Origin: Micromonospora sp. ALFpr18c
Lineage (GTDB): Bacteria > Actinomycetota > Actinomycetes > Mycobacteriales > Micromonosporaceae
NCBI RefSeq assembly: GCF_008868155.1
Contig: NZ_WBKR01000029.1
Location: 1 to 41,210, forward strand
Reading direction: 5' to 3'
DNA length: 41,210 nt
The notes under the pieces: model-generated
The model's input: the letters and a program-made list of their open reading frames with translations, nothing else
Database searches by the model: none
What the model was told of the DNA's origin: nothing
Position numbers and translations under genes: made by a program
Shown: positions 7,388-16,096 of the stretch, in pieces
Layout of the letters: every line of letters begins with the position of its first letter
Numbering within the stretch: position 1 is the first letter of the stretch

Positions 7388-7945
7388 CTAGTAGGTGGCG
7401 TGTTGCGCCACGTCCCGCTCGCAGGCGATGGCAAGATCAAGACCGGCGCCGGCCGCACCCGGGTCATCGGCGGATCCGGCGAAGCCGTAGCTCAACCCGT
7501 CGGCCGACGGCTCAACGTCGACGTTTTTGGCCTTCAGACATTTTACGACGGCGTACACGAAATCCCGCGCCTTCGGGTTGGTGGGGTCCTTCTCCCACGG
7601 CTGGCGAGGGTACAGGGGATCGCACGCCTTGTTGGCGGCCTGCGTGACGGTGTCGCCGGGGGCCGGGACCTTCTTCTGCCGGATGGCCATCACATCGACG
7701 CCGTGGCTCTTCATGCAGGTGGTGTACGGCTTCATCTTGGCGGCCCTGTCCGACTCGGTGTCGTCGAGTCGAAACCTCGGGGCCTCCCCGGTCGGCGACG
7801 CACTCGGAGCCGGCGCGGCGGCGGACGATGTCTCCAGCGTGGCGACGTCGGGGGCACCGGGCGTCGCGCCGTCGGAGGAGCATCCGGTGGTCAGCACCAC
7901 GACGGCCGCGGCGACTCCCAGTGACAGCCTGCGGTACCTCACCAT
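7388..7945 (-). CDS. putative lipoprotein with conserved cysteine motifs
   Basis: The 185-aa protein starts at ATG 7945 with GAGG upstream. It has a basic N-terminus (MVRYRRLSLG), a hydrophobic core and a lipobox-like VLTTGC with Cys22, followed by a Ser/Ala/Pro linker typical of secreted actinobacterial lipoproteins. The mature domain has two related segments, YTTCMKSHGVDV and VVKCLKAKNVDVEP, plus ACDPLY and IACERD. This cysteine pattern resembles a family of actinobacterial lipoproteins of unknown function with repeated C-(M/L)-R/K-x-x-x-V units. The lipobox has Thr rather than Leu at -3, so acylation is likely but not certain. Confidence 0.7.
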   Translation of the reverse strand: MVRYRRLSLGVAAAVVVLTTGCSSDGATPGAPDVATLETSSAAAPAPSASPTGEAPRFRLDDTESDRAAKMKPYTTCMKSHGVDVMAIRQKKVPAPGDTVTQAANKACDPLYPRQPWEKDPTNPKARDFVYAVVKCLKAKNVDVEPSADGLSYGFAGSADDPGAAGAGLDLAIACERDVAQHATY

Positions 7946-8091
7946 GATTGCCTCGTTCCTGGGTTGCGTAGTTGACGCGGTACACCCTGGCGCAGGCATG
8001 TCAGGAACCGGTCAGGTCGCCGTTCGTATCCGGTTGTCCCGCGAGACCCGTGACGGGCTCGACGGTGCGGTGCGGGGACAGCGCGACTCGC

Positions 8092-8131
8092 GTCGGACGG
8101 CCCCCACGCTGAGGCGTGGGGGCCGTCCGAC
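8092..8131 (-). terminator. perfect 18-bp stem hairpin
   Basis: Bases 8092-8109 and 8114-8131 are exact reverse complements around a TGAG tetraloop. The hairpin lies 22 bp after the stop of the DUF1996 gene and before the lipoprotein promoter region. There is no T-run, as is common for actinobacterial terminators. Confidence 0.7.
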
Positions 8132-8153
8132 GATGGTGCTGCGGGGGCGGTGG

Positions 8154-9638
8154 TCAGCCGCCGGCGAACGTCGTGTCGATGCCGCACTTGGCGTTCTGGT
8201 TGAGGCAGGACTTCACCAGGTCACCGAGGCGATCCGGTTCCCAGGCGTTCATGAAGTCACCGTGCATGGACGACGGCTTGCCGGAGGAGAGGCTGAGGCC
8301 GTCACCGCCCAGCGACTGGTAGTTCACCATGAAGGACAGGTCCGGCACCGCCACCGGGTACTTGCCGGTGCAGACACCGTTCACCGGGTCGCCCATGTGC
8401 GGCTTGTGATCGGGCGAGTCGATGTTCTTGCCGTCCCAGCAGTCCTTGAACACGAGCTGGAAGATCAGGTTGCCGCCCGGGGCGCACCGCGGCCAGTTGC
8501 CGTCGGCGCTGCGGCCGATCTCGGCGCTGCCCGCGCACCAGAACTGGTTGCTGCCGGCGTTCTTCGGGGTGTCCACCTGCCGTTTGGCGTCGCCCTCGAC
8601 CACCACCAGGCCCGGCGGGAACGGCTTGACGGTCGACGGGTCCTTGACCCGCGAGCCGTAGTAGATGCGCATGCTCTTGATCGGGACGGGCTTGCCGTCC
8701 TTGCGCAGCTCCGGGGTCCAGTAGGCGCTCTTGTCTCCCGGGGCGTTGCAGGTGTTCGCCGCCGAGAACAGCTTGTCCGTCGTGGTGAAGGCGTCGATCT
8801 TCGGGCCGAAGAAGGTGTGCATGTGCGAGGCGCCCGACAGGCCGGGCAGGACGATCGGGTCGTCGGGGGCCGAGTTCGCGACGCCGCAGTCGGTGTGGAA
8901 CTCGGGAACCCGGGTGGTGCCCGGCGGCACGGCCTTCGGCCTGATGGCGTTGAAGGCGGCCAGTTCCTTACTCCACTTGGCCTGGTCGACCGGCACCCAG
9001 CCGCCGGCCGGCGCGGACGTCGACGGGGACGTCGAGGGGGTGGAACTCGGCGTGGGTGAGGCGCTCGGGACGGCCGACGTGCTCGGCGACGTGCCCGTCG
9101 CGGGGCCGAACGTGAACCAGTTCAGGTTCACGAAGTCCGATGTCGAGGTGCTCGTCATGACGGCGAAGACGGTCTGCGGTCCGGCCGGCACACCGGACGC
9201 CTTCGCGGTGACGGTCGTCCACTTCTGCCAGCCGCCGGTCTGCGTGATCGGGAAGCTGGCCAGCAGCTGGCCGGTCTGCGAGCCGAGGTGCAGCTCGACC
9301 GTGCCGCCGGTGGCGTTGTGCGAGGCGACCCGGGCCGTCAGGTCGGTGCCGGTGATCGCGACGCCGTCGTAGCGCAGCCAGTCGCCGCTGGCCAGCCAGC
9401 CGACGTTGCGGCCACCGTCGGCGTCGCCGGTGCCCTCGGTCTGCGCCCCGGACTGCGCCGCGAAGGCCTCCGCCTGGACCCGGCCGGGAACGGCGACCTC
9501 CTCGGCCTGGGCGCCGGCAATGTAGATGCCGCTGCCGCCCAGCGCGGCAACGACCGCGGAGGCGAGCGTGATGCCGGTGAGGCGACGACGCTTGCGCGCC
9601 CGGTCCGGCGGTGCGACATGCGCGGGGGGAGTCCGCAT
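8154..9638 (-). CDS. secreted CBM6-type + DUF1996 protein
   Basis: The 494-aa protein starts at ATG 9638 with GAAGGA upstream. The N-terminus is basic, then hydrophobic (LTGITLASAVVAALGGSGIY), an export signal or anchor. Residues of about 45-175 resemble a family 6 carbohydrate-binding module (VQAEAFAAQSG, NVGWLASGDWLRYDGV, FVNLNWFTF). A Ser/Thr/Pro linker of about 30 residues follows. The C-terminal half is DUF1996 (EFHTDCG, GASHMHTFFG, YWTPELRKDGKPV, FWCAGSAEIG, FKDCWDGKNIDSPDHKPHM). DUF1996 has no established activity; the paired HMH motif and the conserved Cys and Asp residues suggest metal binding or hydrolysis, which is inference. Likely role: an extracellular polysaccharide-associated protein. 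It has its own promoter at 9686-9714. Confidence 0.88.
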   Translation of the reverse strand: MRTPPAHVAPPDRARKRRRLTGITLASAVVAALGGSGIYIAGAQAEEVAVPGRVQAEAFAAQSGAQTEGTGDADGGRNVGWLASGDWLRYDGVAITGTDLTARVASHNATGGTVELHLGSQTGQLLASFPITQTGGWQKWTTVTAKASGVPAGPQTVFAVMTSTSTSDFVNLNWFTFGPATGTSPSTSAVPSASPTPSSTPSTSPSTSAPAGGWVPVDQAKWSKELAAFNAIRPKAVPPGTTRVPEFHTDCGVANSAPDDPIVLPGLSGASHMHTFFGPKIDAFTTTDKLFSAANTCNAPGDKSAYWTPELRKDGKPVPIKSMRIYYGSRVKDPSTVKPFPPGLVVVEGDAKRQVDTPKNAGSNQFWCAGSAEIGRSADGNWPRCAPGGNLIFQLVFKDCWDGKNIDSPDHKPHMGDPVNGVCTGKYPVAVPDLSFMVNYQSLGGDGLSLSSGKPSSMHGDFMNAWEPDRLGDLVKSCLNQNAKCGIDTTFAGG

Positions 9639-9685
9639 TACCAGTGGTTTCCTTCGAGTCGACGATAAAGCTCTTGTCGACAGGA

Positions 9686-9714
9686 AGTATGAGCAGTTCC
9701 GGAGCGTGCATCAA
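9686..9714 (-). promoter_or_regulatory. housekeeping-type promoter of the DUF1996 gene
   Basis: Read on the minus strand: TTGATG (9709-9714), a 17-bp spacer, then CATACT (9686-9691). Both hexamers are close to sigma-70 consensus and the spacing is ideal. The predicted start near 9680 gives a 5' leader of about 40 nt containing the GAAGGA ribosome binding site. Confidence 0.6.
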
Positions 9715-9804
9715 TCTGCGGAAGAAGAATTAAGGAGGGTGGTCCGAATGTCTCCTGGTCGCCGCGTTGCCGGCCCCGGATAACACTTTATTGCCCGTCC
9801 AGCC

Positions 9805-11870
9805 TTAACTTTGTCCTAAGTGTGCGGAGGAGCTTCCTTGCCTGGTCAGCGGCTCACCGACGAAACCCGTCTCGATTATTACACCTTCCAAGAATGAATT
9901 CTGCTCCGATTTTCCGGAGTTCGCGGCGAGCTGCTCCTCTGACTGATCGGTACGGTAACGGGCGAACGCGTCCGCCTTGCCCCAGCGGCCGGGGATGTCC
10001 AGGAGCGCCACCCGCCCGAAGGTGGACGGGAGCGCCGGGGCCACGACCAGGTGGTCCTCGTGAGGATTGATGCCGAGCATGGTGCGGATGAGCAGCATGC
10101 ACGCCCCGCTGGACCACGCCTGCGGGCTGCCGGCGGTCGGGTACCGGACCGGGTAGCGGGTGGTCTCACGGTCGAACCCGCCGAACGCCTCAGGCAGCCG
10201 ACCCTGGAAGTAGGTGGCGGCGGAGAGGATGCCCTCCGCGATGCGGGCCGCCTCACCGTAGAACCCGTAACGGCGCAGACCCCACGCGATGAAGGAGTTG
10301 TCGAACGGCCAGACCGTGCCGTTGTGGTAGCCGAGAGGGTTGTACCGCCGTTGCCCCTCGGCGAACGTGCGCACCCCCCAGCCGGAGAACAGCGCCGGAC
10401 CCATCAGGTGCTCCACGACCCGCGCGGCCCGATCCGGTGGCACGATCCCGCTCCACAGCAGATGCCCGATGTTGGAGGACAGGCTGTCCACCGGAGTGCC
10501 GTCGTGATCGAGCGCGAGCGCGTAGTAGCCGCGGTCCTCCAGCCAGAAATCCCGGTTGAAGCGGTCGTACAGCGCCGCCGCCTCACGCTCCAGCCGGTCG
10601 GCGAAGTCGGGGTCATCCCAGACCGTACGCGCCAGCCGCGCCCCGCGGAGCTTCGCGTCGTAGGCGTACCCCTGGGTCTCGCACGTGGCCCTCGGGAAAC
10701 CGGGCAGTCGTCCGTCGGCGTAGGAGATGCTGTCCCACGAGTCCTTCCAGCACTGATTGTCCAGGCCGGTGGGGCGGTTGCGTCGCTCGTACCAGATGTA
10801 GCCGGTGGAGGTCAGGTCCGCGTACTGGTCGATCCACGCCAGAGCCGCGCGAGCTTCCTGCTCCAGCTCCATCACCAGGGCCGTGTCGCCGCTCCACCGC
10901 TCGTACTCGTCGAGCAGCACCACGAACAGTGGCGAGGCGTCCACCGTGCCGTAGTAGGGGGAGTGTGGCTGCTCCTCGAACGCGGCCGACTCCCCGTAGC
11001 GCAACTCGTGCAGGATGCGGCCGGGGTCCTCCTCCAGCACGTCGTCGGTCCGGGCGCCCTGCAGCGAGCCGAGGATCCGCAGCGTCGGCGGGGTCAACGA
11101 CGGTGTGACGGGCAGGGTCTGCAGGCAGGTCAGCAGACTGTCCCGGCCGAACAGGGTCATGAACCAGGGCAGCCCGGCCGCCGGCACGGTCGCCCCGCCG
11201 AGCGAGAGCGGGGCGAAGCGCAGCGCCGCCAGGTCCACCAGGCTGCGGTTGTACACCTGCTGGAGGGCGACGCTCTCGGTGTCCAGTGTCGGTGCCGCCG
11301 CGACCCACGCCTGCACGCTCGCCGGCAGGGTGGAGTCGTCCGGCCGTTGCACCCGGAGTGCGGAGCGCAGGTCGACGCCGTCCGGCCGCAGCGCCCGCAG
11401 GGCGGCCTGCAGCCGCGTCGACCACTGCTCGCCGGGGCGTATCCGGACGGCGAATCGAAGGCCGTGCGGGTCGACCTCGACCGGCTCACTCGCCGACACG
11501 ACAACCTCACGCCGGTAGGTGTCGCGCCGGTAACCCAGGCACAACTCGTGCGGACGAACCTCGGTGTAGTGACTGCCGGCCTTGTCGCCGATGTCGAACT
11601 TGATCTCGAAGATGTCGGCGAAGTCGCCCGCCACCTCCAGCCGTACGTCGAGTTCGACGTCCTGCTCGCCTCGTAGTACTGGCTGTCGTCCACCGACAGC
11701 GCGGTCAGGCGCTCACCGTTGACGGTGAGCACCCAGCGGGACAGAAAGCGTGTGTCGGCGGCGAACAGTCCGACCGGGGTGGCGGGCGACGACTCCACGT
11801 CGCCACTGGCGTCGGACACCATGAACGTGTTCCCGTCGATACACGCCACCGTGCCCGGGATGTCCCTCAT
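9805..11870 (-). pseudogene. glycogen debranching enzyme (amylo-alpha-1,6-glucosidase type), disrupted by internal deletion and frameshift
   Basis: The start ATG 11870 opens a frame with the typical N-terminal domain (GDE_N_bis type): TVACIDGNTFMVSD, GLFAADTRFLSRW, SVDDSQYYEA. After about 11670 the homologous reading moves to another frame (GEQDVELDVRLEVAGDFADI) and continues intact to 9805 through the six-hairpin catalytic domain: LPWFMTLFGRDSLLT, QCWKDSWDSI, GYHNGTVWPFDNSFIAWG, SPQAWSSGA. In family members some 35-45 residues normally separate SQYYEA from this segment, so about 0.1 kb plus a frame change appears lost. The catalytic part could still be translated from GTG 11634, but without a complete N-terminal domain. 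The first codon overlaps the stop of the SCP2 gene (ATGA), so the two were translationally coupled. Confidence 0.75.
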
Positions 11871-12235
11871 CAGCTCCGTCCCGTCTCCGAACCGTTCGGC
11901 GCGGGCGGATCGGGTGTCCGGGGAAACAGCCGCCCGATCCGCAACGCCAGACCGAGGTCACCGTCGACCATGATCTCGCCCCGGGTGATCGCCGCCAGAC
12001 CGTTCACCTCACCGCGCGCCATCGCATCCGCGACCTGCGCGGACACCCTGATGACAGTCGTGGCGGGGTCGGGGCTCCTCGTCACCCGCATGTGGCCGTG
12101 ATCGATGATCAGCAGCCACTGCTCCAGGTGGTCCCCGCCCCCGATGTCGAAGCGGACGCTCCCACACACCTTGCTGAAGCGCGGATCCTGGCAGGCCACG
12201 GCCAGCCGCTCGAAAAAGGCACTGGTCGCGGTCAT
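11870..12235 (-). CDS. SCP2 sterol-binding-domain protein
   Basis: The 121-aa protein starts at ATG 12235 with GGGAGG 4 nt upstream. It consists of a single SCP2-like domain: FFERLAVACQDPRFSKVCGSV, then WLLIIDHGHMRVTRSPDPAT, RVSAQVADAMARGEVNGLAA and GEIMVDGDLGLALRIGRLF. Such domains bind hydrophobic ligands such as lipids. Its TGA overlaps the ATG of the debranching gene. Small SCP2 proteins are often found next to this debranching family in actinobacteria, but a mechanistic link is unknown. Confidence 0.75.
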   Translation of the reverse strand: MTATSAFFERLAVACQDPRFSKVCGSVRFDIGGGDHLEQWLLIIDHGHMRVTRSPDPATTVIRVSAQVADAMARGEVNGLAAITRGEIMVDGDLGLALRIGRLFPRTPDPPAPNGSETGRS

Positions 12236-12476
12236 CCGACCTCCCGGCCACCGTTGGAAGCGCACATCGCCTACCCGATGTCGGTCGTTGCTAACGCGGC
12301 GTTGCGGTCACCCTCGTCGGTCGCGCCGCTGGTAGCCGGACGCTCCCGTCGTGACATCGGACGTTCTACCTCGAACCGGGCTCATGGGGCGGACGTACCG
12401 CATAGCGTCACGGGGGCGGACCTCACCGCCGATCCGCCGTCCGCCGGCGGTCACGCCGACCGGGAAGGAATCGGAG

Positions 12477-13427
12477 ATGGACCGTGTCGACACCATGCTC
12501 CTGCCGGAGCTGGACGGGCCCGTGCCGACGGCACTGCCGAGGACGCTGGGCCTGCTGAGCCTGGCCCTGGGCGTGGGTGCCCTGGTCGCGCCCCGCCCCC
12601 TCGCCCGGCTGACCGGCGTGGACGACTCGCCAGCCGCGCAGGCCGCGATCCCGGCCGTCGGCGCGCGCGAGGTGGTGCACGCCGTCGGCCTGCTCAGCGG
12701 TCGTCGACCCGCCGCCTGGGCGTGGACGAGGGTGGCCGGCGACGCGCTGGACCTGACCCTGCTCGGCCGGGCGATGGCCGACCGACGCGGCGAACGACGC
12801 CGCAGGCTGGCGTTGACCACCGCCGCGATCGCCGGCATCGCCGCCCTGGACGTGGCCGCCGCGATCGGCGCCGGCCGTGCCCGTCGCGCCCGCGCCCGCG
12901 TGATCCGGATGGAGGTCGCGGTGACGGTGAACCGGTCGCCCGCCGAGGCGTACCGGTTCTGGCGGGACATGGAGAACCTGCCCCGGTTCATGGCACACCT
13001 GGAGTCGGTGCACGTCGACGACCTGCGCCGCTCGCACTGGATCGCCCGTGGCCCGGCCGGTCACCGCGTCGAGTGGCGCGCCGAGATCGTCGACGACCAA
13101 CCGAACAGGTCGATCACCTGGCGGTCGCTACCGGGCACCCGTGTGCCGAATGCCGGGCGGGTCGCCTTCGTGCCCGCCCCCGGCGACCGGGGCACGGAGG
13201 TGCGGGTGCGACTGCGCTACGCCCCGCCCGCCGGCGCGCTCGGTCGGGTGGTGGCGAAGCTGTTCGGCGAGGAGCCCGAGCAGCAGGTCCGCGATGACCT
13301 GCGCCGGTTCAAGCAGGTGCTGGAGACCGGCGAGGTGGTCCGCTCCGAGGGCAGCCCCAACGGCATCTCCGTACGCCAGCAGGCCATGCAGCGTCCCGCG
13401 CAGCCGCTGCCGGCGTCCCGCCGCTGA
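12477..13427 (+). CDS. SRPBCC-family protein with N-terminal membrane region
   Basis: The 316-aa protein starts at ATG 12477 with GGAAGGA upstream. The first 130 residues contain hydrophobic segments (LGLLSLALGVGALVAPRPLA, then LALTTAAIAGIAALDVAAAI) separated by a loop with GAREVVHAVGLL. Residues of about 142-275 form an SRPBCC (polyketide cyclase/dehydrase) domain: VAVTVNRSPAEAYRFWRDM, LPRFMAHLESV, ITWRSLPGT, GTEVRVRLRYAPP. SRPBCC domains bind hydrophobic ligands; the substrate here is unknown. It lies 26 bp upstream of the alcohol dehydrogenase, a common actinobacterial pairing, so the two probably form an operon. Confidence 0.8.
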   Translation: MDRVDTMLLPELDGPVPTALPRTLGLLSLALGVGALVAPRPLARLTGVDDSPAAQAAIPAVGAREVVHAVGLLSGRRPAAWAWTRVAGDALDLTLLGRAMADRRGERRRRLALTTAAIAGIAALDVAAAIGAGRARRARARVIRMEVAVTVNRSPAEAYRFWRDMENLPRFMAHLESVHVDDLRRSHWIARGPAGHRVEWRAEIVDDQPNRSITWRSLPGTRVPNAGRVAFVPAPGDRGTEVRVRLRYAPPAGALGRVVAKLFGEEPEQQVRDDLRRFKQVLETGEVVRSEGSPNGISVRQQAMQRPAQPLPASRR

Positions 13428-13453
13428 CCGCCCGAACGTCGAAGGGACCGAGA

Positions 13454-14626
13454 ATGAAGGCCAACGTCTGGATGGGCACCGACAGCGTCCGGGTGATCGA
13501 CGTACCCGACCCGACGATCATGAACGCGCGGGACGCGATCGTCCGGATCAGCACCACCGCGATCTGCGGCTCGGACCTGCACCTCTACCACGGCTACATC
13601 CCCGCCATGCGCAAGGGCGACATCCTCGGCCACGAGTTCATGGGCGAGGTGGTCGAGGTGGGTCCGCAGGTCCGCAATCTCAAGCCCGGCGACCGCGTGG
13701 TCGTGCCCTTCCCGATCGCCTGCGGGCACTGCTCCTCCTGCCAGCGTGGCCTCTACTCGGTGTGCGAGAACTCCAACCCCAACGCCGGTATCGCCGAGAA
13801 GGTCATGGGCCACTCGCCGGCCGGCATCTTCGGCTACTCGCACCTGCTCGGTGGGTACGCCGGCGGCCAGGCCGAGTACGCGCGGGTGCCGTTCGCCGAC
13901 GTCGGCCCGCTCAAGGTGCCCGAGGACGTCCCCGACGACCAGGCGGTCCTGCTCGCCGACGTGTTCCCCACCGCCTACATGGGTGCCGAGATGTGCGACA
14001 TCAAGCCCGGGCAGGTGATCGCCGTGTGGGGTGCCGGGCCGGTCGGGCTGCTCGCCGCCGCCAGCGCCCGGATGCTCGGCGCGGAACGGGTGATCGTCAT
14101 CGACCGGTTCCCGTACCGGCTGCGGCTGGCCGAGGAGCACGCCGGCGCCGAGACGATCAACTACGACGAGGCCGACGTGCTCGACACGCTCAACGAGATG
14201 ACCGCCGGGCGGGGGCCGGACGCCTGCATCGACGCCGTCGGCCTGGAGGGCCACCACGGCAACGCCGCCATGTACGCGTACGACCGGGCCAAGCAGGCCA
14301 CCCGCACCGAGACGGAACGGCCGTTCGCGCTGCGGGAGGCGATCCTGGCCTGCCGCTCCGGCGGGGTGGTCGCGGTCGTCGGCGCGTACGGGGGTTTCGT
14401 CGACAAGTTCCCGATGGGCGCGTTCATGAACCGGTCACTGATCATGCGGACCGGTCAGTGCCACGTGCAGCGCTACACCCGACCGCTGTTGGACCGCATC
14501 CGGCGCGGCGACATCGATCCGAGCTTCATCGTCAGCCACCGGATGCCGCTGCGCGACGCACCCAAGGGCTACAAGATCTTCCAGAAGAAGCAGGACGACT
14601 GTACGAAGGTGCTCCTCACGGTCTGA
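13454..14626 (+). CDS. zinc-dependent alcohol dehydrogenase (formaldehyde dehydrogenase-like)
   Basis: The 390-aa medium-chain dehydrogenase starts at ATG 13454 with AAGGGA upstream. Catalytic zinc residues lie in TAICGSDLHLYHG and LGHEFMGEVV. The structural zinc loop is CGHCSSCQRGLYSVC. The NAD-binding motif is WGAGPVGLLAAASARMLGA, followed by Asp in VIVIDRF. The insert after the structural zinc (KVMGHSPAGIFGYSHLLGGY) and the sequence TRTETERPFALREAI fit the glutathione-independent formaldehyde dehydrogenase-like group. It would oxidise an alcohol or aldehyde with NAD in the cytoplasm; the true substrate cannot be read from sequence. Confidence 0.9.
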   Translation: MKANVWMGTDSVRVIDVPDPTIMNARDAIVRISTTAICGSDLHLYHGYIPAMRKGDILGHEFMGEVVEVGPQVRNLKPGDRVVVPFPIACGHCSSCQRGLYSVCENSNPNAGIAEKVMGHSPAGIFGYSHLLGGYAGGQAEYARVPFADVGPLKVPEDVPDDQAVLLADVFPTAYMGAEMCDIKPGQVIAVWGAGPVGLLAAASARMLGAERVIVIDRFPYRLRLAEEHAGAETINYDEADVLDTLNEMTAGRGPDACIDAVGLEGHHGNAAMYAYDRAKQATRTETERPFALREAILACRSGGVVAVVGAYGGFVDKFPMGAFMNRSLIMRTGQCHVQRYTRPLLDRIRRGDIDPSFIVSHRMPLRDAPKGYKIFQKKQDDCTKVLLTV

Positions 14627-14702
14627 GCGGGCGTGGGTCGCTGTGGCGATGCCCGACCCCCCGGGGGTGCGGTGCCTGTGGAGCCTGGCTGATGGTCGCT
14701 GA

Positions 14703-14772
14703 CCACGCACCGGCACCCACGCACCGGCACCCACGCACCGGCACCCACGCACCGGCACCCACGCACCGGCAC
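14703..14772. repeat. five tandem copies of a 14-bp unit
   Basis: CCACGCACCGGCAC is repeated five times without mismatch (14703-14716 to 14759-14772). The unit length is not a multiple of three, so copy-number change would shift any frame through it. It lies directly before a GNAT fragment and may mark a slippage or recombination point. Confidence 0.95.
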
Positions 14773-14781
14773 CGCCGGACC

Positions 14782-14878
14782 GGGGACGTGCAGGCGGTGT
14801 ACGTGGTGCCGGAACTGCGTGACAGCGGGATCGGCGCGGCCCTGCTGGAAATGGTCCTGGCCGAGGCGCGCCGGCGAC
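14782..14878 (+). pseudogene. GNAT acetyltransferase fragment
   Basis: The frame reads GDVQAVYVVPELRDSGIGAA then LLEMVLAEARRR, which is the acetyl-CoA-binding core (beta4-helix3) of a GNAT protein with the R-x-x-G-(I/V)-G loop as RDSGIG. Nothing before it encodes the N-terminal half, which is replaced by the tandem repeat. After 14878 the similarity stops and the hydrolase fragment begins in another frame. Confidence 0.6.
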
Positions 14879-15463
14879 GGCTCGCACGCCCTGCACTATC
14901 TGCTCGAAGACGCCTTCCTGCCCGGGATGCCCGACCAGCAGCTTTCCGACACGTTCCTTGCCGAGGTGCAGCGCCAACTGTCGTACGCGGGCCGCCCGCT
15001 TTACGCGCTGTTGCACGAGGCGACCTACGGCCAGCGTGCGGTGACGCCGCACGCCACCGGGTGGGCGGCCCAGCGGGTACGGGCCGAGTTCCCGCGGTTC
15101 GACGTCGACCGGGCGTTGGCGGGGGACCGGCCGGTGCTGCTGACCGGCGAGATGATCTACCCGTGGATGGTCGACACCGATCCCGCGCTGGCCCCGCTCG
15201 GCGCGGTGGCGGAGCTGCTGGCGCAGCGGACGGACTGGCCGGACCTGTACGACCCGGAGCAGCTGGCCCGCAACGAGGTGCCGGTCGCCGCCGCGATCTA
15301 CCACGACGACATGTACGTCGACACGGACGATTCGCTGGTCACGGCGCGAGCGGTGCGCGGCCTGCGCCCCTGGGTCATAAACGAGTACGAGCACGACGGC
15401 CTGCGGGTGAGCGGACGCCATGTCCTCGACCGCCTGCTGCGCCTGGTTCGCGGCGAGATCTGA
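14879..15463 (+). pseudogene. alpha/beta hydrolase (prolyl aminopeptidase-like), N-terminal half missing
   Basis: The sequence from SHALHYLLEDAFLPGMPD to the stop at 15463 matches the C-terminal half of S33-type prolyl aminopeptidases of about 430 aa: FLAEVQRQLSYAGRPLYALL, HEATYGQRA, RPVLLTGEMIYPWM, DWPDLYDPEQLARNEVPVAA, YHDDMYVDTDDS and the terminal NEYEHDGLRVSG with the catalytic-type His. The nucleophile elbow (GxSxG) and cap N-terminus are absent, having been replaced by the GNAT fragment. The nearest start (ATG 14819) is in the frame but translates non-homologous sequence first. The protein is almost certainly inactive. Confidence 0.72.
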
Positions 15464-15592
15464 GGCCCTGCCCGCCGGCTGCCGCGACGTCCGGCTCGGC
15501 GTGCGCACCCGTTTGTGGTCAGCGACCCGGGGAACTCGCCCCGTTCGTCCAACGGCAGGCCTCAACACCGAGGGAAACCGAAGGAGCGGGTC

Positions 15593-15979
15593 ATGGACTA
15601 CGAGCAGATGATCGCCACGGTACGGCAGAGCGCGGGCCTCGGGGAGAACGAGGCCGTGCGGTCGGTGCAGGCCGTCTTGTCGGTGCTCGGTGAACGGCTC
15701 GCCGGACGGGAGGCCGACAACCTGGCGGCGCAGCTACCGGATCGGCTGGACACGTCCGTCACCCGTAATCCGCAGGGCCGGAAGTGGGACATCGGCGAGT
15801 TCCTCAAGCACGTCGGCGACCGGGAGCAGGTCGCGGACGCGGACCAGGTGCGTCAACACGCTCAGGCGGTGTTGCGCACCGTCGCCGAGGCGCTCGACGA
15901 CGACGATCGGCACGACCTGCTCGCCCAGCTGCCCGGCGGCATCATCGATCTCTTCGGGGTGCCCACGCCGCGCGGTTGA
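15593..15979 (+). CDS. DUF2267 family protein
   Basis: The 128-aa protein starts at ATG 15593 with AAGGAG 7 nt upstream. It is a single helical DUF2267 domain with the family's internal repeat: NEAVRSVQAVLSVLGERLAG...DNLAAQLPDRL and VRQHAQAVLRTVAEALDD...HDLLAQLPGGIIDLFG. It is soluble, without signal peptide. The biochemical role is unknown; DUF2267 genes are often found with stress-response genes in actinobacteria. Confidence 0.88.
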   Translation: MDYEQMIATVRQSAGLGENEAVRSVQAVLSVLGERLAGREADNLAAQLPDRLDTSVTRNPQGRKWDIGEFLKHVGDREQVADADQVRQHAQAVLRTVAEALDDDDRHDLLAQLPGGIIDLFGVPTPRG

Positions 15980-16083
15980 TCGCAGCCGACGCGGAGCAGG
16001 TCAGCACCACCGGGCCGGCGTCGAGGGTCCTGGTCGGCCGGATCGATGGCCCTGCGGGGCCCACGCCCGCGCGTCGGGGCGGC

Positions 16084-16096
16084 TAGCGTGTCGTGA
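16084..16096 (+). promoter_or_regulatory. -10 box (TAGCGT), probable leaderless start
   Basis: TAGCGT at 16084-16089 is followed by 7 nt and ATG 16097, with no ribosome binding site. The geometry is the same as at 6079, 34692 and 36513. Confidence 0.45.

Noticed and set aside
9748-9783. 11-codon plus-strand frame with AAGGAGG about 9 nt upstream
   Set aside because: The binding site is good, but the frame lies over the minus-strand promoter region of the DUF1996 gene, has no downstream plus-strand gene to control, and encodes only MSPGRRVAGPG.
14703-14772. CRISPR-like direct repeats
   Set aside because: The 14-bp units are contiguous with no spacers, so this is a simple tandem repeat.
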